A DNA stretch of 64,000 bases from contig MNCI01026473.1 in assembly GCA_015680685.1 (NCBI GenBank), forward strand, positions 756,399-820,398. Direction: 5' to 3'. Both the position numbers and the translations under genes were made by a program. The DNA comes from Gnetum montanum. Its lineage: Eukaryota > Streptophyta > Gnetopsida > Gnetales > Gnetaceae. The notes beneath the pieces were generated by a model. It searched no databases. It was not told the DNA's origin and saw only the letters and a list, made by a program, of their open reading frames with translations. Below, in pieces: positions 33,397 through 44,799 of the stretch (its first letter is position 1; each line of letters begins with the position of its first letter).

Positions 33397-36181
33397 ATGG
33401 CCTCAAAACGTGGACAGTAGGAGGGTCCTACCCAAGGTGGAAAGAAACGATCTTGAAGAGGTGGAAGACAAGGTCCTGCTGGACAACATGCAGAACAGGA
33501 GGAGCAATCATTCAGTATTTATCAAGATGGACCACCTACCGGATGGTTCGGGCAGGCAGAAGGAGGAGCTACTGCAACGCCTGAACCGGGACAACAACTC
33601 ACGTTGCCCCAAGATTGTGTTCAGGCTATCCATGAGAAGTCCACATTTGCTATGGTGATTGTGGAGTTGAATTTTGAATCATTTGTAGAGTTCGCTCCTG
33701 AGGCCATTAGGGATCACCTCAAGGGATCTCCCTTATGGCCTATCCTCTTTGAAAGCGGTGCCTGGTACCTAGGAGAAACATACCAATTTTGGCATAATAG
33801 GGAGCAAGGAACCACTATTAACATTTGTGGTGTGACAGTTGACTTCTTTGCGTAAGCTATTTCAGAAGTGTTAAACCTTTTGAATACAGGGCCCCAAGTT
33901 GCTCTGTTATCCATCCGTTTAGACCCCGATGTGTGAAAGGATTGGTTGGAGAAGGCTTATGGCAGAGATAAAGCATTTGGTGAATTGACGATGGAAGAGA
34001 GAGTTTATTTCAAAATCGGAACATATCACCTCTTCCACACAAAGGGATTAAAAAGGATATCAACATATGCGGCAAGAGGATGTGCAGTGTTGATGGGAAA
34101 GGTTAACGCTAACCTACCCCATCTATATTTGACAGAGATCCTGAGGCGGTTCGAAGAACGGAAGATAGGGAAGATGGCGCTACCTTTCCCTTATCTTATC
34201 AAAAAGTTGTGCCAATGTGCTAGTATTCGAGGATACACTAATGACGTCCTTCGAAAGGTCCAAACTGCTTCATATGCTGAATTGTTAAAGGTGCCAGCTC
34301 CAAGAAAAAGCACTGGCGAAGAGCTGAGACAAGAAGAAGAAGAGGAACAGATGACTGGACCACCTGCAACTCAACTTACAAGACCCAGTCAACCTCCAGT
34401 CACGGGTCCTAGCCAACAACAAGAAGTAGGGCCTAACACAGGCCAGGATCAGTCGTCGCCACTACAAGACTATACACCGTCGATGAGCCATCTTAGGGCC
34501 ATCGTTGAGATGTTCAGTTGGGGAAGTCATGATGACGCAAACCTCTTCTGCATCATCAATGATGCCAATCAGCCTACAATTTCATTGGATTGCACAAAGG
34601 GGGAAATATCCATTCAAACAGAAGGAGGGGAAAGTAGATGGTTACAATAGATCTCAGGAAATGCAACATCTTTTCAAGTGCAGTTAGAGACTGGTGAAGG
34701 GGCCATTGTGGTGGTCATGCAACACCAGAATGTCGTGGGAGCTGCAGAAGTGGTCGCTGACCACATCAAAGAATCCTTCAATGTACTTTTTGTGACACCG
34801 GTAGATCTCTTAGGAGCATGGGATGCTCAAACTTTAGCCAAAACCTCAATGACTCCTGCGGAACATGAGGATGTACTTGACCAATTGCTTCAAATAGGGC
34901 AAGTAATGCATCCCTATTTGACATCCCTAAGGATGTCATAGCAATTCAATCAGACCTCATTTCCACAAAGGGGAAGCTGGTCATATCCAAAGTGAGGGCC
35001 GAGCATGCTGAAGCTGAAGTGTAGAAACTACAAGAGCAGCTTGTGGCCTTACAAGCAGTATAGCGGGATCCTCTACAATTTGTTCCCATAGACCAACTAG
35101 AAAATTTTAGAACAGAGTAACTAACAAAGCTAATCATAGAGAATAAAAGGGTGGCAGATGAAAAGGAGAAGGTCGTTTGGGATGCCTCCATAGCAGAAGC
35201 GCAAACCCATGCACATCTTAAGGCACTCAAGGCCTTAGAAGAAGAAAACAAGTAGCTGGTTGCAGACAATCTTCGGTTGACCATTGTAGAAAAGCAAAAG
35301 AATGTTCTCGATGAACACTTTCATCAATTATGAGAACAATTCATTTGAGTCAACCGTGACATAAGCTGTTTAGCTAGAGAAAATTGAACCCTCTCAATGG
35401 AGGAGGTACGTGCTATTCATCAAAAGTCAACAATTGAGATAAGCGTGTGGCAGAATGAGGCTAAACGAAATGAGAAGCTGAAGGAGCACTTTCGCGATCA
35501 AGTGGGGATGTATAAAAAAATCCTGGAGAAGGAGATCCATATGGCCAAGGCCCAAATCAATACTATCAGTGCTCAACACACTAATTGGGGGGCCATATTG
35601 GACACCTACGCCTTCGACCACCAAGTGAAAGTTAAGAACCAGGACCTACAGATTCAGGACTTGACAAAGTACATAGAGTTGGCAAACCTCAGATATGTCA
35701 ACCTTGCCATGTTAACATTAGGGCACCCGAGAACAGAGCTCGAGCAGTAGGTAGCTTCCACCCACATCAAATATGAAGCAGAATTTGTAGAGTGCAAGAA
35801 GTTGGTAAAAAAATTGGATGTTGCAAATTCTGAACTTGAGGTGGTGAAAGCTAGCTACCAAGGGCAAAAAATGTCGCAACCAACTTGGCTCAATGGCTAA
35901 CGGATCTTCATGAATACAAGGATAAAGCTAGAGCCTATGAGGAGGAACGACGGGTGTTCGCGACTTGGTACATCAAGGACACAAATGTTTCCACAACTAC
36001 CCTGTCCATGGGAAGTGCCGACTCCGTCAAACATTGGAACACTAGCATGGACAGCACAAGATCCTCGGATTGAAGAGGAGAAGCTCCAGTACATACTTCA
36101 ACATCATCAAGCCTCAATGCTTGGAGCACAAGACAAAGGGAAGGCACCAATGGAGGAGCCACTGCCACCAGGAACTACATG
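33397..36181 (+). pseudogene. ORF3 of element 2: large post-gag protein with coiled coil, decayed
   Basis: Starts at ATG 33397 (MASKRGQ), directly after a splice-acceptor-like TGATTGTAG. Removing a few stops (33418, 33454, 33853, about 33935, 34648) and about two frame changes after 34900 gives roughly 920 residues. Layout: Gly/Gln-rich head; globular region at 33620-34300 with VELNFESFVEFAPEAI, WYLGETYQFWHN and GVTVDFFA; acidic Glu run and Pro/Gln linker at about 34320-34470; long Glu/Lys/Leu coiled coil at about 34950-35870; Pro-rich tail ending PLPPGTT. A homologue stands in the same place in B (40743-37900, minus). The globular part faintly recalls plant transposon-associated domains found in Athila/Tat elements, but I cannot assign it. 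An env-like or structural role is only a guess. Confidence 0.7.
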
Positions 36182-36301
36182 AGTTTCAAATTTTTGTAGT
36201 TGTAGCATATTTTGTGTGTCGTGTTTTCTTCCCACACTGCGGCATCATCCCATTTCTTTTTCCATCTAATAATCCCATACCTATCCACTATGTAATCACT
36301 G

Positions 36302-36338
36302 TAACTCGAGGACGAGTTTTTATTCAGTCGTGGAGGTA
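36302..36338 (+). promoter_or_regulatory. inverted repeat and purine tract before the 3' LTR of element 2
   Basis: AACTCG-AGGA-CGAGTT followed by TTATTCAGTCGTGGAGGTA, ending at the LTR start. Same block as at 124-159 and 55404-55440; expected plus-strand priming site. Confidence 0.8.
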
Positions 36339-37173
36339 TGATGGGACACGATATCGCATGGGCTACGATATCGCGTCCGTCGCGATATCGCATCCCCCGC
36401 AATATCGCGTACGTGATATCGCAGTCCACTGCAATGTCTATAAATAAGAAGCAGCTCTTCCTTGTTTCACACATTAGTTTAGTTCCTTAGTGAAACTCTG
36501 GCAATTTGATCCCTCCAGAGATAGAATTATTTTCCCGTGTCTGCCTGCAGTGTGGTGAATGTAATTGTACAGCATCCTTTATTCGAGTGTGACGTACTTG
36601 GACACGCACATGACCAACAATAAAGATCGAGATTACTTCATCATTGTAGCATTCACTTTGTTTATTTATTTAGTTAATTTTTATTTACTGCTTTCCTAAT
36701 TAGTCTCTCTCACCCTTAAACTCCTAGAACGCAGAATGAGTACGACTTGATTACGAGCATTATAAGTGTGACTACTTGGTAACCCAGTGGTGTACCTAGG
36801 ATTTGAGCTTGGTAACCCCAGTGGTAGTCATGCACAAAGTCCAAGATGTGTATGGATAATCAAGGAATGGATGCTCATCGCACTTAGGCTAGATCAGACT
36901 CTCTTACCCTTTCTCCCCTAGCTTAGCTTAGTTAATATTCTCTTTCTATTGCCTTCAGGAGTAGCATTAGATTAGGAACACATCATACACCTTACTTTGG
37001 ACTAAACCATACGTGATAAATATAATACTAGTCCAGGTGGGAAGATAGCGAACTACGACCTAAGGATAACTGTCTAGGTGCCATAACTAGTCTGTTTGCA
37101 GAGTTCAACCAGATCACGCATGAGAACGCTCGTATTCGTATGGTTGAGTGTAGGGGTACCTTGCCACTCATCA
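36339..37173 (+). repeat. 3' LTR of element 2 (complete)
   Basis: 835 bp, starts TGATGGGACA and ends CCACTCATCA. It has five GATATC-type units, one fewer than the 5' LTR, and TATAAATA at 36439-36446. It is followed by the target duplication ATTAT. Confidence 0.93.
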
Positions 37174-37636
37174 ATTATCAAGTGTAACATGTCATTCTTG
37201 AAGTGGTTGTACTTATGTATTTATGATTAAGTGCATTAATTAATAAGGACTATGAAAGTAAAGTGCATTAAGAGTAGAGTGCGAATAAGAAAGATTAAAC
37301 TAATCCAAGTACTACAATGAATGTCAAAAATGTCATCTTTATTGTCATTCATGCCAATGCGTTTAGGTACATAATGCTTGAATAAAGATCTGTACAATCT
37401 CTTGAATTCACATTGCGGGCACTTAGAGGAAAATATTTTAACTTTGGGGAAGTAAAACTACAAGGGCTTCACTACACTATGGACCTAAGGTGTCATAAAT
37501 GTGATCGGTGCATGCATTTATATAGGCTTAGCCTACATCAACGTCAATGCATCTATGTTGAAGTATGTCACCAAGTGTTGATAGGCATGCATGACACATG
37601 CCCATCAACATAGCCTATATACATTATGACTCATCA
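37174..37636 (-). repeat. 3' LTR of element B, part 3 (U3 end)
   Basis: Continues the LTR split by element 2 (ATCAAGTGTAACATG matches 59808 onward) to its minus-strand start at 37636. The U3 resembles that of the right outer LTR at 62022 (TAATGTATATAGG), not that of 59383-60386. To the right stands the purine tract and CTCATCCTCAAGT inverted repeat (37637-37671) in reverse. Confidence 0.85.
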
Positions 37637-37899
37637 TACTCCAACGACTGACTAAAAGCTCATCCTCAAGTGAACAAAATTAGGATTGATCTTTTTACAA
37701 AATTTGAGGAAGTATGGAATTAGTTGACTTAAAAAAAACAAATAGACAGATTGACTGACTCTGAGTGCTAGATTGTACAGGATTACAAAATTGGTGTTCA
37801 TGACAACAAAATTGGTGTTCATGACAAAAAAATTGGACACTTTATAAAATTCCAGTAGGTACTCTTGAGTTGTTGAAGACAAGGCAAATTTTTAAACAA

Positions 37900-40743
37900 C
37901 TAGAGGTGGAGGCTCTTGTGGCGTTGAAGGTCCTTGACCAAGTTTCAATGCTTATGGTAGTGGAGGTGGCTGAGGCTAACCTGCTGCTATTGTTATTACT
38001 GTAGGAAGGCTGAAAGCATCTAGTAGCACTTTCATCTTCTTCTTTTTACCACATGGTTCGTATGTAGTCCATGTGGCTTCACCAATGTGGGCTAGCATAG
38101 GGATATTCCATGGACATGACATTACAGGAAATAGTTCCTTGGTGTTGACAAACCATGCTACAAATTATCTAAGTTCAATGTTGAATGTATTTACAAGGTT
38201 TTATAGCTCATGGTAGTCATTCATTCTTCTACCCATGTTCTCAGCAATAGATCATTGGTTAATGAATCTACTCTTCAGAACTTCAATCTCAGTGTTAGCT
38301 ATCTTTAACTGCTGCTTGGTCTCCTTGTGATGCTTGAATTCTACCTTGTACAAGAGGTAGGAATTGGCCACTTGCTTCTCCAACTCATTTCTTAACCTCC
38401 CAGCTATTAGCATAGCCAAGTTTGCATAATGGAGGTTGGTAAGCTCTATGTACTTCATCATATCTTTGATTTGTAACTCCTTGAGGCAAATTTCTACTTT
38501 GTTATACAAGTTTAATCCATCAAATATGGGTTGCTACATGTCATCTCTTTGCTAGAGTTACTAGAGGGCCTCATTTATTTTTGTTTTGGTCAATTAAATT
38601 TCTTTTTCATTTACTTCCTTAAGGAGCTTGACCTGATCCTTGTAATGATTCTTGACTCATTTGAATTTTAGGGCCTCATTTTTCTAGGCAACTACCTCGA
38701 TGGCTATTTTCTAATGAAGTGCTTGAACTTCCTCCATTAAGAGATTTTTATTTTCTATTGCCAACCCTCTCAAATCAAGGTTCACCTTGGCTAGTTGCTC
38801 TTGTTGTTATCAAAAAAATTCAACCATCTAGTCCTTTTGTTGTTCAACATTTCGCAAGTGATGAACGTATTTTGTGAGGACCAAGTTTTTGTTATAGACT
38901 TGTGAAAAGTCCTTATTGATGTTGAAGGCCATGGCTTTTGATAAGGATAAGTCAAAGACCATCACCTCCTTTGCATTCTTGACCTCCCTTATTTTATGCT
39001 GAAGCTGTTGGAAAGCTTCATCCCTCATGAGCTCTAGGTTGAGGATGGTGGGATCAGAGAGATAAGCTTATGACTCCATAACCTTGGTAGTGAACCATTG
39101 GTTCTCAATGATGGTTGACTATAGTTGGGAATTGGTGATGATAAGTTTGCCCTTTTTCTAAAGTAGCTTCAACTGGGTTGTTGTGATTTAATCTAAGAGA
39201 TCAAAGATCTCTAGAAGTGGTTGCTTGGATCCCACCAGTTGTTCCAACACTTCTTTGTGTTGGGTAGTGCTCAACCAATCACTTTGTACTCTTGCAAATG
39301 TTTAGATATCCACCATTTTAGTAATGTATGGCATGAATGCTATAGGATCATTCAAGGCCTCTGCTACTTTGTAAGCCACAACCTTTACCATTTTCTACTA
39401 TCCTTGGTGGTACATCACTAGAATAATTGCCCCCTTACCTTCCTTCAAGCAAATTGAGAAAGTTGCAGCATCCCTAGAAATTTTAGGAAATTCCTATCCA
39501 GGGATGGACACTGTAACTTCTTGAGTACTAGGATTTGTTCTTACAGGAACTTGATTTCTTTGTGATAAGAATAACGATGTGTTTTCCTTTAGCCAATTGA
39601 TGATCCCTATGACCTCATTGACATGGCTTAAGGCTAGATAGTAAATTGATCATTCCCCATCACATATTGAGCCTTGTTGCTATTATAGCTACTACTCATG
39701 GAGTTTTTGGAGCGTTTTTGTAGTTGCAAGCACCTTTGGTTTAATTTCTCCTATAGGTGATGGTAGTGGTGACCTCTCCTCTTCGTGTAGCTTGGCTACT
39801 ACCTTATCCTTTATCATCTCCTACTAGGTTGCGATAGGAGCATGTCAAACCACATCATCAACATAGTGTACTATGTCTTTCCTTCTGTAGAGTTGTCTAA
39901 TTAAGCATGGGAAGAGGAGTGTCTTTCTTCCTTTATCATTCTCTTTAAAGAACTTTTCTATCTCTAGATAGATAAGCTGTGGAAATTTGACAAGGAACTT
40001 TCTACTTAGAGCAGTGCATGCACGAGTGGAAAAGGTTGTGGTCTTACTTGGCCTCACTGTGGGATTTAGGTGATAGGACATGATTTTGAAATAAGTATGT
40101 TTCACCTTTGTGAGTGAATTGTACTCTTTATGATCCACTCCATAGCAACACTGGATCCACCTCTTTTTAACTTTTGGATTTGCTTGGATTGATATTTCTG
40201 CCAATGTTGCCTTGGTGTCAGGAAAACCGAGGACCTCTACAATGGCCTCAACCAAATAGGAGACTGTGATGTCCTTGATCTTAACAATTATATCTCTCTA
40301 TTGGTTATTCCAAAATAGGTAGGTTTCCCCCATGTACCATTCTCCACTAAAGGAGAGAATGGACCACATGGGAGATCCTTGTACTGAGTGTAGACTTCCT
40401 CTAGTGCCAACTCCAAGAAGGGTTCAAAGTTCAATTCTTGAAGAACTGAACTTTGAACCTCCTTGGTTTTGATATGCTCTAAGTAGACATCGATTAGTGT
40501 AAATTCAAGGTTAGGCCTTGGCCTTGGAGTTTCATCCTACCTAGACTAGCTGGTCTTTGTAGTAGGAATTTGTCAAACAGATTCCACTTCAAGCTCCTCT
40601 CAAAGAGGTCCTATTGCATGTTTTACCTCAACCTCTTATTCTTGGGGCTATTGTGGTTGTTGTTGCTAGCCCCTTCCTCCTTGTGGACACTTCTCCCTAG
40701 GCTAGGAAGGTCCTCCTACTGGTGCTCCTCTCTTTGGTATCAT
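37900..40743 (-). pseudogene. ORF3 of element B, decayed
   Basis: Minus-strand counterpart of the 33397-36181 frame. It starts at ATG 40743 (MIPKRGAPVGGP, against MASKRGQ-EGPTQGG). The globular region (about 40480-39850) contains LNFEPFLELALEEV and YFKIMSYHL. The coiled-coil region (39030-38250) contains the near-identical LQIKDMMKYIELTNLHYANL, against LQIQDLTKYIELANLRYVNL in element 2. Stops and shifts are frequent. The conservation shows that ORF3 is an old, inherited part of the family and not a chance frame. C-terminal limit uncertain. Confidence 0.7.
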
Positions 40744-41001
40744 TTACGATCACAAATGTAACCTGGGATTAGCATTTTTAGTTTATAATCCTTAGTTCCT
40801 TTGATACCTTTCTTAGTAGATTAGGTTATACTTAAGTTTGTTTGAGATCTTGGTAGGCTAATTATTTTAATATTATTTTAATAATTAACTACTAAAGTTT
40901 GTTTGTAAGGTTTAACTTGTTTATGATCAATATTTTAATATTATTTTAATGGGTAAACCTTGGGGAGTTAGAAAAATTTCAAAAAACATTTTGAAAGAAA
41001 C

Positions 41002-41856
41002 TGATGAGTAGCAATGTACCCCTACACCCAACCATACGAATCATAGGCATTCATGTGCAATCCGGTCAAATTCCGCAGATACCAGGTACACGAGCTAAAC
41101 GGTGAGTTCATGTTGTCTGTTCATTGTCTTCCTAGTCTAACTTATGAAATGCAAGTGTATGGTTAAGTGTGATTGAGGCATAAGATTTTTATCATTTTAT
41201 GTTTTATGAATTTGATTGCCTAAAACAATAATGAAAGTGAGAGGAATTAAATGCTAAGTAAACTATTGTCTAATCTAGCCTAACACAAGTAACTGTCTCC
41301 ACTTCTCGGACACATCTTGAACTTCGTGTAAAGGGTTGTCAAATGCTAACCATTTCTAAGCTACCAAGTGTCACACGTATGTTCAAAGAGGTCATGCTTG
41401 GGTATTTTAATTAATTTCTTAATTAATAAAAATTAATTGCTAAATGAATAACATTAAATGTGAACTACATGAAATCACAATGTATAAATGCATAAAGAAA
41501 GAAAGTCTCAAGTGCTGCAAGGATGAATCAAAGAGCTTGACTTTATTGCCAACACAATGGTGTGTTCAAGTATATCAATGCTTGAATAAAGATCCAATTA
41601 CACTTAGACCTCCTATTGTGGGCACTTGGAAAATATTCTAACTCTCAAATGAACAAACTACAAGAATTTTTCTACTTGATTGAAGAAAACTCTCCCTAAA
41701 TCATGTGCCCCAGGGTTGTATTTATAGGCCCAGGAATACCCCGTGATATCACATCTTGGGCCATGATATTGTGTACCTGATATCATGTACTCGATATCAT
41801 GGCCACCTTGATATCGGATATCTGATATCGGGGCTCATGTAAAACACGATTCATCA
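41002..41856 (-). repeat. solo LTR inserted in element B
   Basis: 855 bp in reverse orientation with TGATGAGTAG and GATTCATCA ends and perfect 5-bp flanks GAAAC (40997-41001, 41857-41861). Its U3 has several GATATC-type palindromes, like element 2 and element 3. No internal region remains, so the two LTRs recombined. Confidence 0.93.
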
Positions 41857-41861
41857 GAAAC

Positions 41862-43850
41862 CAATGATTTATTGTTCCAATGACATCAAGCGTATCTCTA
41901 GTAGCTAGAGGATCGAATAATGAGGTGAATTAGGTAAGCAATGTCAAAGTTAAAGCACTTGGAAGGTCTTAGGTCTCTAAAAAATGCAAAAACTCCTCTC
42001 TTGTGTGGAAGCAAATGGTGGAAAATTGGCTAAGTATTACACCTATATATACTATTTTCCTAGTGCATCGACGCAACTATTTAGATTGATTTTTCACTGA
42101 AGAAAATTAAGAAAGTTTGAAAGATATTGGAAGTGGAACAAGAGCCCAAAGCATAGAAGGATTGTAAAACATAAAAGAGGGATTAAATTTGTTGGAAGAG
42201 GGGTTGGATTAGAGTTGGACGATTAATGGATGTCAAAGGAAAATAAAATTAGATGTTCAACTAATGAAGTGATAAGAATGATTGCGAAAATGACCAATGG
42301 ATAGGAAGTTTAACTTAAAAATACTAAAGGATATGCAAGTGGGTCCTTCCCAAAGTAGGCTTATGCCATTAATGCCCTTACATGCCCCCATACCAAGGAG
42401 TCCATAAGCACCAAGGATGATTAATGATATGAGGAAGTTAAAAATCAAATCTATGGGAGAGATCATTGAAGGATTATGACATACCAAAATGGATACATTA
42501 ATTGACCATCGTAGGAGGTAGTGAGGTGGTCGATGAGGAGAGGAGAGTGATGGGAGAGAAACATTAGTAAAGGGTTGTGCATCCCTAGTAACATGAAGTC
42601 CTTATGGAATTTGTGATTAAGGTGATCCAATACCATCTCATCCTTAGTTGGAATCACAACCATCCACATTCAATGACTTCACATTACCATTTTTTGATCA
42701 TTTAACGAATAAGAGTTCATGACCATGTGTAAAGAACAAGCACCACTCCAAGTAGAGAAGAAAAGAGAAGTAGGAAGATAAGAAGGACCTTTGTTAGAGG
42801 GGCACCTTTAGCCTTGGGTAACATGCCTTTCTAGCCCCATAACTAATTCTTGTAGCTCATTATTGTATCTAAGGGGTGTGCTTTGAATTTCCATGTATGT
42901 GTGTGTGTGTTTTTTTCACAAGAACCACACCATGCAAAGACATTCTTCTAGTTATGGTTAACAGCAAGAGTGGTGAGAGACCAATGAGGATACCCATAAA
43001 ACTTAAGAAGGAAGTTGGGTATAAAAGGTAATAAATCCCCTTAAAGCCACACTCTTGTCCATCCCACTTGGTTGATTCTAAGTTATTTAAGTATGAAGAT
43101 CATTGATTACTTTTAAGTTATAGTTATGAAAGGACCTTATGCTTTCAAGATGAAGAGCCTCATAGAGTTGAGTAGAATGGGTGGATGTGTGGATTCATTG
43201 CCTGATATAATCAAAAAATTAATGATCCATTAATCAAAAACATAATCCTAAGATAAAATCTAATCATTAAACAATCAATCCAAACATTAAATATAGTATT
43301 AAATAAACATCTAATAGTAGCAGCTATCATAAAAACTCAAGATTCTTGATGAACAAACAAGAAAACAACACATAAGAGAATATGAACAAGATGAAATATA
43401 TAAAATAAGTTGCAAAATATTCAAGAAAATTGAAAACATATAAAGAATGGTGTAAATCAAAAAGTTGAAAAATTGGGTAGCCTACATAGAATCTCAGCAT
43501 GGGTGACCATCTCCCCCACGTCTCAGTTGAAAGGAGGAGATCAAAAAGATAGAACGTGCTTGTCTATTGGTTGAGGTATTCATGTTACTAGTTATCCTTG
43601 GTTCTAGGAAAGGTTCCACTTAGATGCCGACTAGCAATCATTTTTCTCGACTAGAAGGTTGGTAAATCATCATGGCCCTAGAAGAAAAAGTTGTATGAAT
43701 AATATAGGTTCATTTCCATAGCATTTAAATTTTTTTTTGTTGTGGAACGTGCATGGGGTTCTAGTAGATAACCTTATTACATGGTTGGAATTTAACTTTT
43801 CTTATGCACGAGTCATGGCATTTTTTAGCATGTGCCTTGTGCACCTCATT
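41862..43850 (-). other. spacer between integrase and ORF3 of element B
   Basis: Non-coding. Near 41930-42070 the minus strand has GCGTCGATGCACTA, then a TATATATAGG box and CACAAGAGAGGAGTTTTTGCA. The last matches the sequence after the internal TATA box of element 2 (TCACATAGGGGGAGTTTTTG), so a comparable internal promoter may be present. The stretch also shares GGACCCACT-type phrases with the other spacers. Confidence 0.55.
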
Positions 43851-43859
43851 CATAAATAG

Positions 43860-44640
43860 GGCTACCTATTAGTTTTCATCTAATACATTTAATGTCATTA
43901 AATGTTCCTTTTGTGCTAGACTTAAATTAAGGTCAAGTTCACAAGCCATTAAAAGTGTACAAAGTTTCATTTGAATTGGAAGGGTTGGTAGTATTCCATA
44001 CAATAGTTCATAAGGGAAATAGCCAATGGAATTTTCCAAGTGGATCGATAGGCCCATAGAGCATCACTAAGTTTTGTGCTCTAGTCCTTCCTATATTTAC
44101 TACCTACACATGTTAGTAGTCTAGTTATTTCCCTATCAGTGACTTTGGTTTGATCATTAGCTTGAGGGTGATGTGAAGTTGTTAATTTATGCTCTACCCC
44201 TAAGTGTTGCATTAATTTCTGAAAGATAGCACTTGTGAAATGAGTTCTGTTATAAAAAATAAGTGTCCTTGGCATGCCAAACCTATTTACCACATGTTGT
44301 TGTACAAACTATGCCATCATAGAGGATGAACAGTCAATGATGAAGGTAGATTCAATCCATTTAGTGAAGTAGTCAATTGCTATAATGATGTATGCTTTTC
44401 CATTGGACATGGGGTTGATGGGTTCCATGAAGTCAATGCCTAAAAGATCGGAAGGCTCTAGTTGTTGGATCCACTATTGGGATCCTTTCATTTGTACAGT
44501 CATCCCTCCATCTCATTGGCAACATTTTCACAAATGGAAGAACTAATGGGTGTCCCTGAAGATTGTTGGTCAGTAATATCTCATCATGAGGATTTTTAAA
44601 GTGGTTATCCTCCTTGCATAATGGTCATCACAAGGGCCTT
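43860..44640 (-). pseudogene. integrase of element B, decayed
   Basis: Minus-strand core domain. GIDFMEPINPMSNGKAY (near 44434) keeps the first catalytic Asp. The second Asp motif has become FYNRTHF from LDNGTHF, and the Glu is changed to Lys (NDQTKVTDREI). The C-terminal part reads GYFPYELLYGILPTLP. Stops are present, and the enzyme is inactive. Confidence 0.8.
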
Positions 44641-44799
44641 CATGAGTATCCTAGAGGATTTGTAGTTGATTAGCATTAGGTACATATCATCACACCAAGC
44701 CATTAGCACAAACCTTGTAAAGGTTATCTTAAATTACCATGTAGTGTTTGGCTTGGTGAATAAACTATTATTTCTTCCTACTATCCCATTCCTGTGGCA

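Larger units (their letters stand above)
28635..37173 (+). mobile_element. element 2: complete gag+ORF3 LTR element lacking pol
   Basis: An 8.5-kb element with two LTRs (28635-29296 and 36339-37173), tRNA-Asp-type primer site, gag, long spacer, internal promoter-like block, ORF3 and purine tract. It is flanked by the perfect 5-bp duplication ATTAT (28630-28634 and 37174-37178). No protease, RT, RNase H or integrase is present between gag and the spacer, so it must have moved with enzymes supplied by relatives such as B or element 3. LTR differences are mostly C-to-T/G-to-A changes, consistent with a fairly young but methylated copy. Confidence 0.92.
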
